NCBI GenBank assembly: GCA_005880345.1 | Contig: VBGE01000038.1 | Span: forward strand, 1 to 5,411 | From: Chloroflexota bacterium | GTDB taxonomy: Bacteria > Chloroflexota > Dormibacteria > Dormibacterales > Dormibacteraceae | Reading direction: 5' to 3' | DNA: 5,411 bases | Shown here: in pieces, positions 1-5,411 of the stretch | Layout of the letters: each line of letters opens with the position of its first letter | Numbering within the stretch: the stretch's first letter is position 1 | Position numbers and translations under genes: made by a program | Notes under the pieces: model-generated | Told to the model about the DNA's origin: nothing | Databases searched by the model: none | The model's input: the letters and a program-made list of their open reading frames with translations, nothing else

Positions 1-615
1 CGCCCCGACGGACGCTGGAAAGGCAATCCCAAGCATGTCCTTCATCCGCTGCCGGCCGCGGACGGGGTCGAATCGATACTCCTCAACATCAGGGGGTGCC
101 AGCAGCTCCGCCGGCGCGAGTCTCTCGAGCTCGGGCTGGAGCCGATCCTTCGGCAGCTGGCAGAGCAGCAGCTCGCCGGTGGAAACCTCGCATGCGGCGA
201 TGCCTGACTCCAGGCCCCTGGTCCATGCAGCCACCAGGTAATTCGGGCGTGACGGCTCGAGGTAGGCGTCCTCGACCACCGTGCCCGGGGTGAGCACTCG
301 GGTGACGTCGCGCTTGACGATCTTGTTCTTGGTGGCGGCCTCGACCTGGTCGCAGATCACAACCTTGTGGCCCGCGCGCAGGAGCTTGCCGACGTACGAC
401 TGCCACGCGTGATGCGGGACGCCGCACATCGGCGCGCGGCCCGTCTTGCCGAGCGGGCGCGAGGTGAGCTGCACGCCCATGACGGGCGCGGCAACCTTCG
501 CGTCGTCGAAGAAGATCTCGTAGAAGTCGCCGAGCCTGAACAGCAGGATCCCGTCGGGGTGCTTTTCCTTCGCCTCCCGGTACTGCCGCATGACCGGGGT
601 CGCTGGGGGGTTCAA
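1..615 (-). CDS. mutS: DNA mismatch repair protein MutS, N-terminal part (runs off left edge)
   Basis: MutS binds mismatches and small loops in newly replicated DNA and recruits MutL. The 205 codons present cover the mismatch-binding domain I (about residues 5-115) and the beginning of connector domain II; the clamp and ATPase domains lie beyond the window. Visible family marks are TPVMRQY at residues 6-12, GDFYEIF at 29-35 with the mismatch-reading F-x-E (F31, E33), APMCGVPHHA at 61-70, and a VLTPGTVVED segment at 107-116. The F-x-E motif marks true MutS rather than MutS2, which lacks this domain. The chosen start is TTG at 615-613, which gives five residues before TPVM, close to Bacillus MutS. 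It overlaps the miaB stop as TTGA, so translation is probably coupled; only a weak GGCGG precedes it. An ATG at 591-589 would cut into the conserved TPVM stretch and is less likely. Identity is very secure; the start is fairly secure. Confidence 0.96.
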   Translation of the reverse strand, partial: MNPPATPVMRQYREAKEKHPDGILLFRLGDFYEIFFDDAKVAAPVMGVQLTSRPLGKTGRAPMCGVPHHAWQSYVGKLLRAGHKVVICDQVEAATKNKIVKRDVTRVLTPGTVVEDAYLEPSRPNYLVAAWTRGLESGIAACEVSTGELLLCQLPKDRLQPELERLAPAELLAPPDVEEYRFDPVRGRQRMKDMLGIAFPASVGA

Positions 616-1877
616 GCCGCCGGCAATCCCGTGAGCTGGCCGGCAGTGGCCTGCAGGACACGGACGTTCAGGACGTCACCGGCTGCGATGGCGCCGGCGC
701 GCAAGATGTTTGTCCGCTTGCCTTGGCGGATTCGTCCGTAAGGACGTTGGAGCTCATCGCGCCCTTCGACGAGGACCTCGACCTCGCGCCCGACCCAGCG
801 CGCCGTCTTCCGCGCCGCGATCTCGCGCTGCAACCCAAGGAGGTCGTTGAGACGGCGGAGCTTCTCTTCCTGCGGCACGTCGTCCGCCAACTTCGTCGCG
901 GCGAAGGTGCCCGGCCGCGGCGAGTACATGGCGATGTGGACGACGTCGAACTCCATCTCCTCGACCAACGTCCGCGTGTTGAGGTAGGCGGCCTCGGTCT
1001 CGCCGGGGAAGCCGACGATCACGTCAGTTACGAGGCCGATGTCCGGCATGAGGCGCCGCGCGTTCTCGACGATGGCTCGATAGTGGCGTGTCTGGTATCC
1101 ACGCGCCATTCGCTTCAGCACGGTGTCGTCCCCGGACTGAATCGGCAACTGAAGCTCGCGGCACACCACGTCGCTTGCGGCCATCACCTCGAGGAGCTCA
1201 CGTTCGAGGTCCTGGGGATGCGATGTCATGAAGCGCAGGCGCTTCAATCCGGGAATTCTCTCTACCTGCCGCACCAGCGCCGCCAGACCGCCTTGACCAT
1301 CCGGGTCGCGGTAGTCGTCGACGTTCTGGCCGACCAGCACCACCTCTCTGGCTCCCTCGGCCACAGCCTCGCGGCACTCCGCCACGACCGCTTCCATCGA
1401 CACGTGCTTCTCGCGGCCTCTGACGCGAGGGACGATGCAGAACGTGCAGTTGTGGTCGCACCCCTGGATGACGCGTACAAAGTGGCTGACGCCGGTGCGA
1501 CCGGCGGGCGGCAACGCCTCGCCCTGCGAGTAGTCGTAACGAGACTCGAGTGCGGAGACGAATGGTTCGTACTCGCCGATCGGCACGACAGCGTCGAGGT
1601 GCGGGAATCGGCGCCGGAGAGCGTCGCCTTCCTTGGCGACTATGCAGCCGGTGACCGCGATCGTCCGCTCCGGCGTCTTCCACTCGCGCAGCTCGTGCAG
1701 CTTCGAGTAGACACGATCCTCAGAAGCCTGCCGCACAACACAGCTGTTCAGGATCGCCACGTCGGCACGCTCGAGCGAATCCTCGACGTAGCCCGCCGCG
1801 AGCAGCCTCCGCGCGAGGCTTTCGGAATCCGCCGAGTTCATCTGGCATCCGATCGTCCAGATGTGGAACGACCTCGT
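612..1877 (-). CDS. miaB: tRNA-2-methylthio-N6-dimethylallyladenosine synthase MiaB (start codon non-canonical)
   Basis: MiaB is a radical-SAM methylthiotransferase that turns i6A37 into ms2i6A37 in tRNAs reading UNN codons. Numbered from the proposed start (421 aa), the N-terminal UPF0004 domain carries its three cluster cysteines at C11 (TIGCQMN), C46 (LNSCVVR) and C78 (VTGCIVA). The radical-SAM core has GCDHNCTFC with C140, C144 and C147, followed by RGRE, GQNVDDY and a QLPIQSG segment. A TRAM RNA-binding domain fills roughly 358-418. The first ATG in frame (1841-1839) is the Met of GCQMN and would drop the essential first cysteine. In-frame codons upstream continue the family's first beta strand (RSFHIWTIGCQMN) but offer no ATG, GTG or TTG. 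I place the start at ACG 1877-1875, one base from ATG, 13 nt after a purine-rich GGGGAGAGGGG. ATC at 1862-1860, 9 nt after GAGG, is an alternative. The 3' end overlaps mutS. Identity very sure; exact start unsure. Confidence 0.93.
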   Translation of the reverse strand, partial: TRSFHIWTIGCQMNSADSESLARRLLAAGYVEDSLERADVAILNSCVVRQASEDRVYSKLHELREWKTPERTIAVTGCIVAKEGDALRRRFPHLDAVVPIGEYEPFVSALESRYDYSQGEALPPAGRTGVSHFVRVIQGCDHNCTFCIVPRVRGREKHVSMEAVVAECREAVAEGAREVVLVGQNVDDYRDPDGQGGLAALVRQVERIPGLKRLRFMTSHPQDLERELLEVMAASDVVCRELQLPIQSGDDTVLKRMARGYQTRHYRAIVENARRLMPDIGLVTDVIVGFPGETEAAYLNTRTLVEEMEFDVVHIAMYSPRPGTFAATKLADDVPQEEKLRRLNDLLGLQREIAARKTARWVGREVEVLVEGRDELQRPYGRIRQGKRTNILRAGAIAAGDVLNVRVLQATAGQLTGLPAA

Positions 1878-1890
1878 GTTGTGTTGCTCG

Positions 1891-1928
1891 CCCCTCTCCC
1901 CAGATCCCTCTCCCCTGTGGGGAAAGGG
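1891..1928 (-). repeat. G/C-rich repeat-hairpin between spoVS and miaB
   Basis: On the minus strand CCCTTTCCCC (1928-1919) pairs with GGGGAGAGGG (1915-1906) over 10 bp with one G-U pair and a 3-nt ACA loop. A second exact copy of GGGGAGAGGG lies at 1901-1892, after ATCT, so the left arm can pair with either copy. There is no T run after the stem, so it does not look like an intrinsic terminator. It resembles short interspersed intergenic palindromes, but whether it recurs in the genome cannot be seen here. The second purine copy could also act as a ribosome binding site for miaB, in which case the fold would decide its access. Confidence 0.7.
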
Positions 1929-1945
1929 TGCCCGTACCAGTCCCG

Positions 1946-2227
1946 TTAGCGACTCTCCACCAAAAGCCTGATGCCGGTGCGCTCCTCGCCGTCGATGGAG
2001 ATGTCGATGAACGCCGGGATGCAGACGAGGTCGAGCCCCCCCGGGGCGACGTAGCCGCGCGAGATGGCGATGGCCTTGACCGCCTGGTTGATCGCGCCCG
2101 CGCCGATGGCCTGGACCTCGACCCGGCCCTTGCTGCGGATCACGCCCGCTATGGCGCCCGCGACGGCCACTGGCTTCGAGGTGGCCGAAACCTTGAGCAC
2201 CTCTACTGGAGCGCGCTCCGCTGTCAT
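1946..2227 (-). CDS. spoVS: Stage V sporulation protein S (SpoVS) family protein
   Basis: This is a 93-residue member of the SpoVS family, small proteins with an Alba-like fold thought to bind nucleic acid. In Bacillus subtilis SpoVS affects septation and late sporulation, but the family also occurs in non-sporulating bacteria, so sporulation should not be inferred from it. The protein matches B. subtilis SpoVS (86 aa) almost end to end: EVLKVSATSKP at 9-19, VQAIGAGAINQAVKA at 38-52, RGYVAPGGLDL at 57-67, CIPAFIDI at 69-76 and IDGEERT at 78-84. The start is ATG 2227-2225, preceded by a strong GAAGGGG at 2242-2236 with an 8-nt gap. A longer in-frame start at 2299 would add an unconserved extension inside ymdB. 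The gene begins 13 nt after the ymdB stop and is probably cotranslated with it. Its role in this organism is unknown. Confidence 0.95.
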   Translation of the reverse strand: MTAERAPVEVLKVSATSKPVAVAGAIAGVIRSKGRVEVQAIGAGAINQAVKAIAISRGYVAPGGLDLVCIPAFIDISIDGEERTGIRLLVESR

Positions 2228-2235
2228 TGCTGGAA

Positions 2236-2242
2236 CCCCTTC
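2236..2242 (-). promoter_or_regulatory. Ribosome binding site of spoVS
   Basis: GAAGGGG on the minus strand, 8 nt before ATG 2227. It overlaps the TGA stop of ymdB (2243-2241), pointing to translational coupling, and it decides the short spoVS start over the longer in-frame ORF beginning at 2299. Confidence 0.75.
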
Positions 2243-3032
2243 AAATATGTTCACGATCGACTCGTTGGATCGACGTTGCCCGTCCGGTGGAGGCATCAAT
2301 GTTAACCAGAACTGAATTGAAAGTCACGGGTCCGGACGCCACCACGAAGCGGTTGGGGACCCCCGTCAGGAAGCGCTGGATGACCACGTCCTTGTCCATC
2401 CCGATGCACCCGTCCCGGGGCCCCACCATTCCGACATCGGTGACGTAGGCGGTGCCTTTGGGCAGCACGTGGGCGTCCGCGGTCGGGATGTGGGTGTGGG
2501 TGCCGACCACGGCGCTGACGCGGCCATCGAGATACCAGCCCATCGCGGCCTTCTCCGAGGTCGCCTCGGCGTGCATGTCGCAGAAGGCGATCCTCGTGCC
2601 GGGATGCGCGCTGAGGATCGCGTCTGCCGCCCGGAATGGGTCATCCAGGGAATCGAGGAAGATGCGGCCGATCAGGTTCATGACCAGGACCTGGTGGCCG
2701 GCCACCTCGACGGTGCACCAGCCTTGACCCGGCGCCGGGGGCGGATAGTTCGCGGGACGCAACACGCGCTCGAGCTTGGGCAGGTCGGCCACGAATTCCT
2801 TCTGCGCGAAGACGTGATTGCCGCTCGTGATGACATCCGCCCCAGCTCCCTTGAGCTCGGCCACGATCTTGGCCGTGAGGCCGAAGCCGCCGGCGGCATT
2901 CTCGCCGTTCAGCACCGTCAGGTGCGGTTGCAGCTCTTGCTTGAGCGCAGGCACGATCGCCTTGACGGCGTCGCGGCCCGGCTGCCCCACCACATCCGCG
3001 ACGAACAGAATCCGGAACTCGCCGTCAGGCAT
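2241..3032 (-). CDS. ymdB: YmdB-family metallophosphoesterase (2',3'-cyclic nucleotide phosphodiesterase)
   Basis: A 263-residue protein of the TIGR00282/YmdB family, dinuclear-metal calcineurin-like phosphoesterases. Bacillus YmdB hydrolyses 2',3'-cAMP and related products of RNA decay and influences biofilm and motility choices; the Deinococcus homologue DR1281 is a structural relative. The metal-binding pattern is complete: D13 (FVADVVG), E44 and N45 (NGENAAGG), N72 and H73 (SGNHVF), H154 (DMHAEATSEK), H179 and H181 (GTHTHIPTAD). Length matches B. subtilis YmdB (264 aa). I chose ATG 3032-3030, five codons ahead of the first strand RILFVADVVG. A TTG at 3050 would add six residues but starts almost in the terminator's T run with no ribosome binding site. 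ATG 3032 itself has only a weak GAG about 10 nt upstream. The gene follows rny, the usual partner, suggesting it clears cyclic phosphate ends left by RNA turnover (inference). Identity sure; start moderately sure. Confidence 0.95.
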   Translation of the reverse strand: MPDGEFRILFVADVVGQPGRDAVKAIVPALKQELQPHLTVLNGENAAGGFGLTAKIVAELKGAGADVITSGNHVFAQKEFVADLPKLERVLRPANYPPPAPGQGWCTVEVAGHQVLVMNLIGRIFLDSLDDPFRAADAILSAHPGTRIAFCDMHAEATSEKAAMGWYLDGRVSAVVGTHTHIPTADAHVLPKGTAYVTDVGMVGPRDGCIGMDKDVVIQRFLTGVPNRFVVASGPVTFNSVLVNIDASTGRATSIQRVDREHI

Positions 3033-3052
3033 CAGCTGATTCTCGTGCAAAC

Positions 3053-3079
3053 AAAAAAGGGAGCCCTTTGCGGACTCCC
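3053..3079 (-). terminator. Intrinsic terminator after rny
   Basis: Eleven bases past the rny stop, GGGAGTCC (3079-3072) pairs with GGGCTCCC (3066-3059) over 8 bp with one G-U pair, closing a 5-nt GCAAA loop. Six T follow at once (3058-3053). This is a textbook Rho-independent terminator. It ends only about 20 nt before the ymdB start codon, leaving no room for an ordinary promoter and leader, so partial read-through or attenuation is likely. Confidence 0.9.
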
Positions 3080-3089
3080 TCTCTTGAAC

Positions 3090-4631
3090 CTATTTCGCGT
3101 ACTCCACGGCCCTTGTCTCGCGCACCACGGTGACGCGGATCTGGCCGGGGAAGCTGAGCTCGGATTCGATTCTCTTGGCGATGTCTCGGGCCATGAGCTG
3201 AGCGGCTGAATCGTCGATCTGCTCCGGCTTGACCAGGATCCGGACCTCGCGGCCGGCCTGGATCGCGTAGGACTGCTGGACCCCCGTGAAGGAGTTTGCG
3301 ATCTCCTCCAGCTTCTCCAGCCTTTTCACATATGCCTCGAGCGATTCGCGGCGTGCACCCGGCCGAGCGGCGGATATGGCGTCCGCGGCGATCAGGAGCA
3401 GCGCCTCGATGCTGTGCGGTTCCTCGTCGTAGTGATGCGCGCGAACCGCGTGCACCACCGGCGCCGGGACCGCGTGTCGCTGCAGGAGGTCTGCCCCGAT
3501 GACCGCGTGCGAGCCCTCGACCTCGTGGTCGATGGACTTGCCGATGTCGTGCAGCAGCCCCGACAGCTTGGCGACGCGTACGTCGGCGCCGATCTCGGAC
3601 GCCATCATGGCGGCGAGATAGGCGACCTCCTTGGAATGGTTGAGCACCTGCTGGCCATAGCTGGTTCGGAAACGAAGGATCCCGAGGTGTCGAACGACCT
3701 CGGGGTGCAGGCCCTGCAGGCCGAGCTCCAGAACGGCGGCCTCCCCCTCCTCCTTGACCCTTTGCAGGACCTCCAGGCGGGACTTGGCCACGATCTCCTC
3801 GATGCGGGCCGGATGGATCCGGCCGTCGACGATGAGCTTGTTCAATGCGACCCGCGCCACCTCGCGGCGGACCGGGTCGAAGCCGCTGATGATGACTGCC
3901 TCGGGAGTGTCGTCCACGATCAGGTCGATTCCCGTGGCCTGCTGAAGCGCTCGGATGTTGCGCCCCTCCTTGCCGATGATGCGCCCTTTCAGCTCATCGG
4001 TAGGTAGCGGCAGCACCGAGACCGAAACCTCGGCTGTCTGGTCGGCGGCGACGCGCTGGATGGACTCGGTGACGATCTCCCGGGCCCGGCGCTCGCTCTC
4101 GTCGCGAGCCACCAGCTCGGATTCGCGAACCTTGCGCGCCACTTCGTTGCGCAGGTCCTGCTCGACCTGTGCCATCAGGATGCCCTGGGCCTCCTGGCGC
4201 GTCATGTTGGCGACGCGCTGGAGCTCCTGCTCCTGCTTGCGGTAGCTCTCCTCGAGCTGCGCTTTGATGTCGTCGAGCGACTTCCTCTGAGCCGCGAGCT
4301 CGCGCTCGCTGCGGTTGAGGTCCTCGCCCTTCCGGTCGAGGTTTTCCTCCTTCTGGAGGATGCGCTTTTCGATCTGCTGCGACTGAGCCCGGTATTCGCG
4401 GGCTTCCTGTTCGGCGGCGGTGCGGACCTTGACAGCCTCTTCCTTGGCCTCGAGAAGCTTCTCTTTGGCCTGGGTTTCAGCGTCGAGCAAGGTCTGCTGG
4501 GCCTTGAGCTCCAGGACGTGGCTCCCATCGCTCTGCCGGCGCCGGAGGGTGGCGTAAGCCGCTCCGAAACCACCGGCCACGGCCACCACTGCCACCGCCA
4601 CGAGTAGCAATACGAAGACGTAGACAGGCAT
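3090..4631 (-). CDS. rny: Ribonuclease Y (RNase Y)
   Basis: RNase Y is the membrane-bound endoribonuclease that starts bulk mRNA decay in bacteria lacking RNase E. This copy has 513 residues, typical for the family. Order: a transmembrane anchor at about 4-26 (hydrophobic, V/A/L-rich, then RRR), a long charged coiled coil at about 38-190, a KH RNA-binding domain at about 208-270 with the G-K-E-G loop at 220-223, and an HD catalytic domain. Metal-site residues visible are H332 (NHSKEVA), H361-D362 (LLHDIGKS), the HH pair at 399-400 and D417 (AADAIS). The C-terminal tail from about 450 matches the conserved end of the family ([15 protein letters not shown]). Start ATG 4631-4629 has GAGGTG at 4645-4640, 8 nt upstream. 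An out-of-frame ATG at 4638-4636 lies between them. The gene ends in its own terminator. It lies between recX and ymdB, as the recA-rny-ymdB order of Bacillus would predict. Confidence 0.97.
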   Translation of the reverse strand: MPVYVFVLLLVAVAVVAVAGGFGAAYATLRRRQSDGSHVLELKAQQTLLDAETQAKEKLLEAKEEAVKVRTAAEQEAREYRAQSQQIEKRILQKEENLDRKGEDLNRSERELAAQRKSLDDIKAQLEESYRKQEQELQRVANMTRQEAQGILMAQVEQDLRNEVARKVRESELVARDESERRAREIVTESIQRVAADQTAEVSVSVLPLPTDELKGRIIGKEGRNIRALQQATGIDLIVDDTPEAVIISGFDPVRREVARVALNKLIVDGRIHPARIEEIVAKSRLEVLQRVKEEGEAAVLELGLQGLHPEVVRHLGILRFRTSYGQQVLNHSKEVAYLAAMMASEIGADVRVAKLSGLLHDIGKSIDHEVEGSHAVIGADLLQRHAVPAPVVHAVRAHHYDEEPHSIEALLLIAADAISAARPGARRESLEAYVKRLEKLEEIANSFTGVQQSYAIQAGREVRILVKPEQIDDSAAQLMARDIAKRIESELSFPGQIRVTVVRETRAVEYAK

Positions 4632-4640
4632 GTGACATGC
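4628..4640 (-). repeat. Inverted repeat over the rny start codon
   Basis: GCATG-TCA-CATGC, a perfect 5-bp inverted repeat with a 3-nt centre, covers the rny ATG (4631-4629) and touches the end of its ribosome binding site. As RNA it could form a small hairpin hiding the start; as DNA it could be an operator. It is short enough to be chance. Confidence 0.4.
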
Positions 4641-4722
4641 ACCTCGTTAATTCGATTGTCAAAGTGCGTGACCACGGCAGGACTCACAACCGGGGTCCCG
4701 CCTGGGGTTGGCTCTATGACTT

Positions 4723-4744
4723 ACGGGCCCCAGAACGGGCCCGT
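4723..4744. repeat. GC-rich hairpin downstream of recX
   Basis: ACGGGCCC at 4723-4730 and GGGCCCGT at 4737-4744 form a perfect 8-bp stem with a 6-nt loop, starting 12 nt past the recX stop. No T run follows on the minus strand (AAGTCATAG comes next), so it is not a classical terminator; it may stabilise the 3' end of recA-recX mRNA or mark a Rho-dependent end. A weaker CAACC/GGTTG stem lies at 4687-4710. I see no convincing -10/-35 pair in this 125-bp gap. Confidence 0.55.
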
Positions 4745-4756
4745 GTGCACCTGATT

Positions 4757-5245
4757 TTAGTCGCCTGCGCCTCGCCAGACCGCCTCGCAGGCCGCCCGCG
4801 CCACCGTCATCGAGAACCCACGACGCAGCAGCTTGGATCCCACGGTGTCGAGTAGTGCCCGGTAAGTTGGAAACGACTTGCGGCCGCACAGCCGTTCGGC
4901 CACCCCGGTGGCCGAGGCGAGCTGCTCGTCTTGGGTGAACTGGACCATCGCCCCGTCCGCCAGCCGGCGGTCGATGCCCCGCGCCACGAGCTCAGCGGAG
5001 AGTGCCAGCGGGCCCAGAGAGCGAGAACGGCGCCGGACGTGGCCCTCGGCGAAGGCCCGGTCGTCCTGCAGGCCAAGCTCCGCCAGCCGGGCCACCGCCG
5101 CGTCGACCTCGAGCGCGTCGTAGCCCCGCCGGCCGAGCTTCCGCCGGAGCTCGGCCCGGGAATGGCTGCGCCGTGCCATCAGACCGACGGCGGCGGCGAA
5201 AGCCCCGCCCGGCGGTGGCGGCGGCTTAGAGCTCCTCCGCGGCAC
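4757..5245 (-). CDS. recX: Regulatory protein RecX
   Basis: RecX is a small all-helical protein that binds RecA filaments and limits or tunes their activity in recombination and the SOS response. This one has 162 residues, close to E. coli RecX (166). The first three-helix unit shows the family signature MARRSHSRAELRRKL at 23-37, followed by RRGYD at 39-43 and LQDDRAFAEGHVRRR at 59-73 (the family's L-x-DDxxFA pattern); helices continue with ALSAELVARGID at 81-92, and a last unit ends near 158. The head is low complexity, with five prolines at 8-12. Start is GTG 5245-5243, with CAGGTC about 8 nt upstream; the only other in-frame start, ATG at 5179-5177, lies inside the conserved first helix. 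The gene overlaps recA by 20 bp, so the two are probably one transcript with coupled translation. Identity is strong from motif plus position. Confidence 0.92.
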   Translation of the reverse strand: MPRRSSKPPPPPGGAFAAAVGLMARRSHSRAELRRKLGRRGYDALEVDAAVARLAELGLQDDRAFAEGHVRRRSRSLGPLALSAELVARGIDRRLADGAMVQFTQDEQLASATGVAERLCGRKSFPTYRALLDTVGSKLLRRGFSMTVARAACEAVWRGAGD

Positions 5246-5411
5246 CAGCCGTGGACCTGACGGGCGCGCTCGCCTTGCTGGGAGTCACACCCCCCGCAGC
5301 CTTCTCGCGCACCCTGGCTTCGATCTCGGCGGACAGGGTCGGGTTCTCGCGCAGGTAGTTGCGGACGTTATCGCGACCCTGGCCGAGGCGGTGGTCGCCG
5401 TACGACATCCA
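5226..5411 (-). CDS. recA: RecA recombinase, C-terminal end (5' part off right edge)
   Basis: Only the last 61 residues are present. They begin with WMSYGDHRLGQGRDN, the conserved border between the RecA core and its C-terminal domain, and go on with NYLRENPTLSAEIEARVRE, the domain's helix pair. RecA forms the ATP-dependent filament on single-stranded DNA that drives homologous recombination and LexA self-cleavage. The ATPase core, Walker motifs and DNA-binding loops lie outside the window. The tail after the domain is about 24 residues, rich in A, S, T, G and P, and ends AAEEL, with few acidic residues compared with the strongly acidic E. coli tail. The TAA stop is at 5228-5226, inside the recX reading frame. 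Identity is secure from this signature and from the adjacent recX. Confidence 0.95.
   Translation of the reverse strand, partial: WMSYGDHRLGQGRDNVRNYLRENPTLSAEIEARVREKAAGGVTPSKASAPVRSTAGAAEEL

Noticed and set aside
89..661. 190-codon minus-strand ORF over the mutS region
   Set aside because: It is a frame-shifted shadow; the true MutS frame is open from 615 to the left edge and carries GDFYEIF and other MutS motifs.
723..1949. 408-codon plus-strand ORF opposite miaB
   Set aside because: Its protein is rich in R, H, D and V without family motifs, and it lies fully antisense to a well-conserved miaB; it is a GC-driven shadow.
2228..2299. Longer spoVS start at 2299
   Set aside because: Adds 24 unconserved residues inside ymdB; the ATG at 2227 has a strong ribosome binding site and fits the family length.
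3033..3050. TTG 3050 as ymdB start
   Set aside because: It adds only six residues, lies next to the terminator T run and lacks a ribosome binding site; ATG 3032 fits the family better.
2469..3209. 246-codon plus-strand ORF opposite ymdB and the rny end
   Set aside because: No recognisable motif, crosses a terminator and two conserved genes on the other strand.
3414..4007. 197-codon plus-strand ORF opposite rny
   Set aside because: Antisense to the conserved KH and HD domains of RNase Y; no motif of its own.
4657..4662. TTGACA on the minus strand as a -35 box for rny
   Set aside because: The expected -10 position (17-nt spacer) reads CATGTC, and a promoter there would start transcription inside the rny coding region.
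5177..5179. ATG as the recX start
   Set aside because: It would cut into the first conserved RecX helix; GTG 5245 has a plausible ribosome binding site and gives a normal length.

Overview
This window is a compact, GC-rich (about two thirds G+C by eye) stretch of bacterial chromosome in which every supported gene lies on the minus strand. In transcription order (right to left) it holds the 3' end of recA, then recX, rny (RNase Y), a ymdB-type phosphodiesterase, spoVS, miaB, and the 5' part of mutS, which runs off the left edge. No RNA gene, mobile element, CRISPR array or plus-strand gene was found. Long plus-strand ORFs opposite miaB, ymdB and rny are GC-driven shadows.

The order recA - rny - ymdB - spoVS - miaB - mutS is the core of the well-known Bacillus subtilis block (recA, rny, ymdB, spoVS, ..., miaB, ..., mutS). 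Here recX sits directly after recA, and the extra Bacillus genes between spoVS and mutS are absent. The high GC makes a Bacillus-like Firmicute unlikely. RNase Y together with SpoVS and YmdB suggests a GC-rich lineage of the Terrabacteria side, such as Chloroflexota, Dormibacterota or a relative. That assignment is inference, and I cannot name a taxon from the sequence alone.

Layout: recA and recX overlap by 20 bp, coupling the recombinase to its modulator. A 125-bp gap with a GC-rich hairpin separates recX from rny. rny ends in a clear intrinsic terminator, yet the ymdB start codon lies only about 20 bases after the terminator's T run, so ymdB needs read-through or an unusual start. ymdB, spoVS, miaB and mutS are then tightly spaced. 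The spoVS ribosome binding site overlaps the ymdB stop. miaB and mutS share a TTGA stop/start overlap. The 68-bp gap between spoVS and miaB holds a G/C-rich repeat that folds into a hairpin.

Functionally the block joins DNA repair (recA, recX, mutS), RNA turnover and 2',3'-cyclic nucleotide metabolism (rny, ymdB), tRNA modification (miaB) and a small regulatory nucleic-acid-binding protein (spoVS). I see no novel system. The points most worth a second look are the lack of any ATG/GTG/TTG start for full-length miaB, the terminator placed against ymdB, and the repeat-hairpin ahead of miaB.
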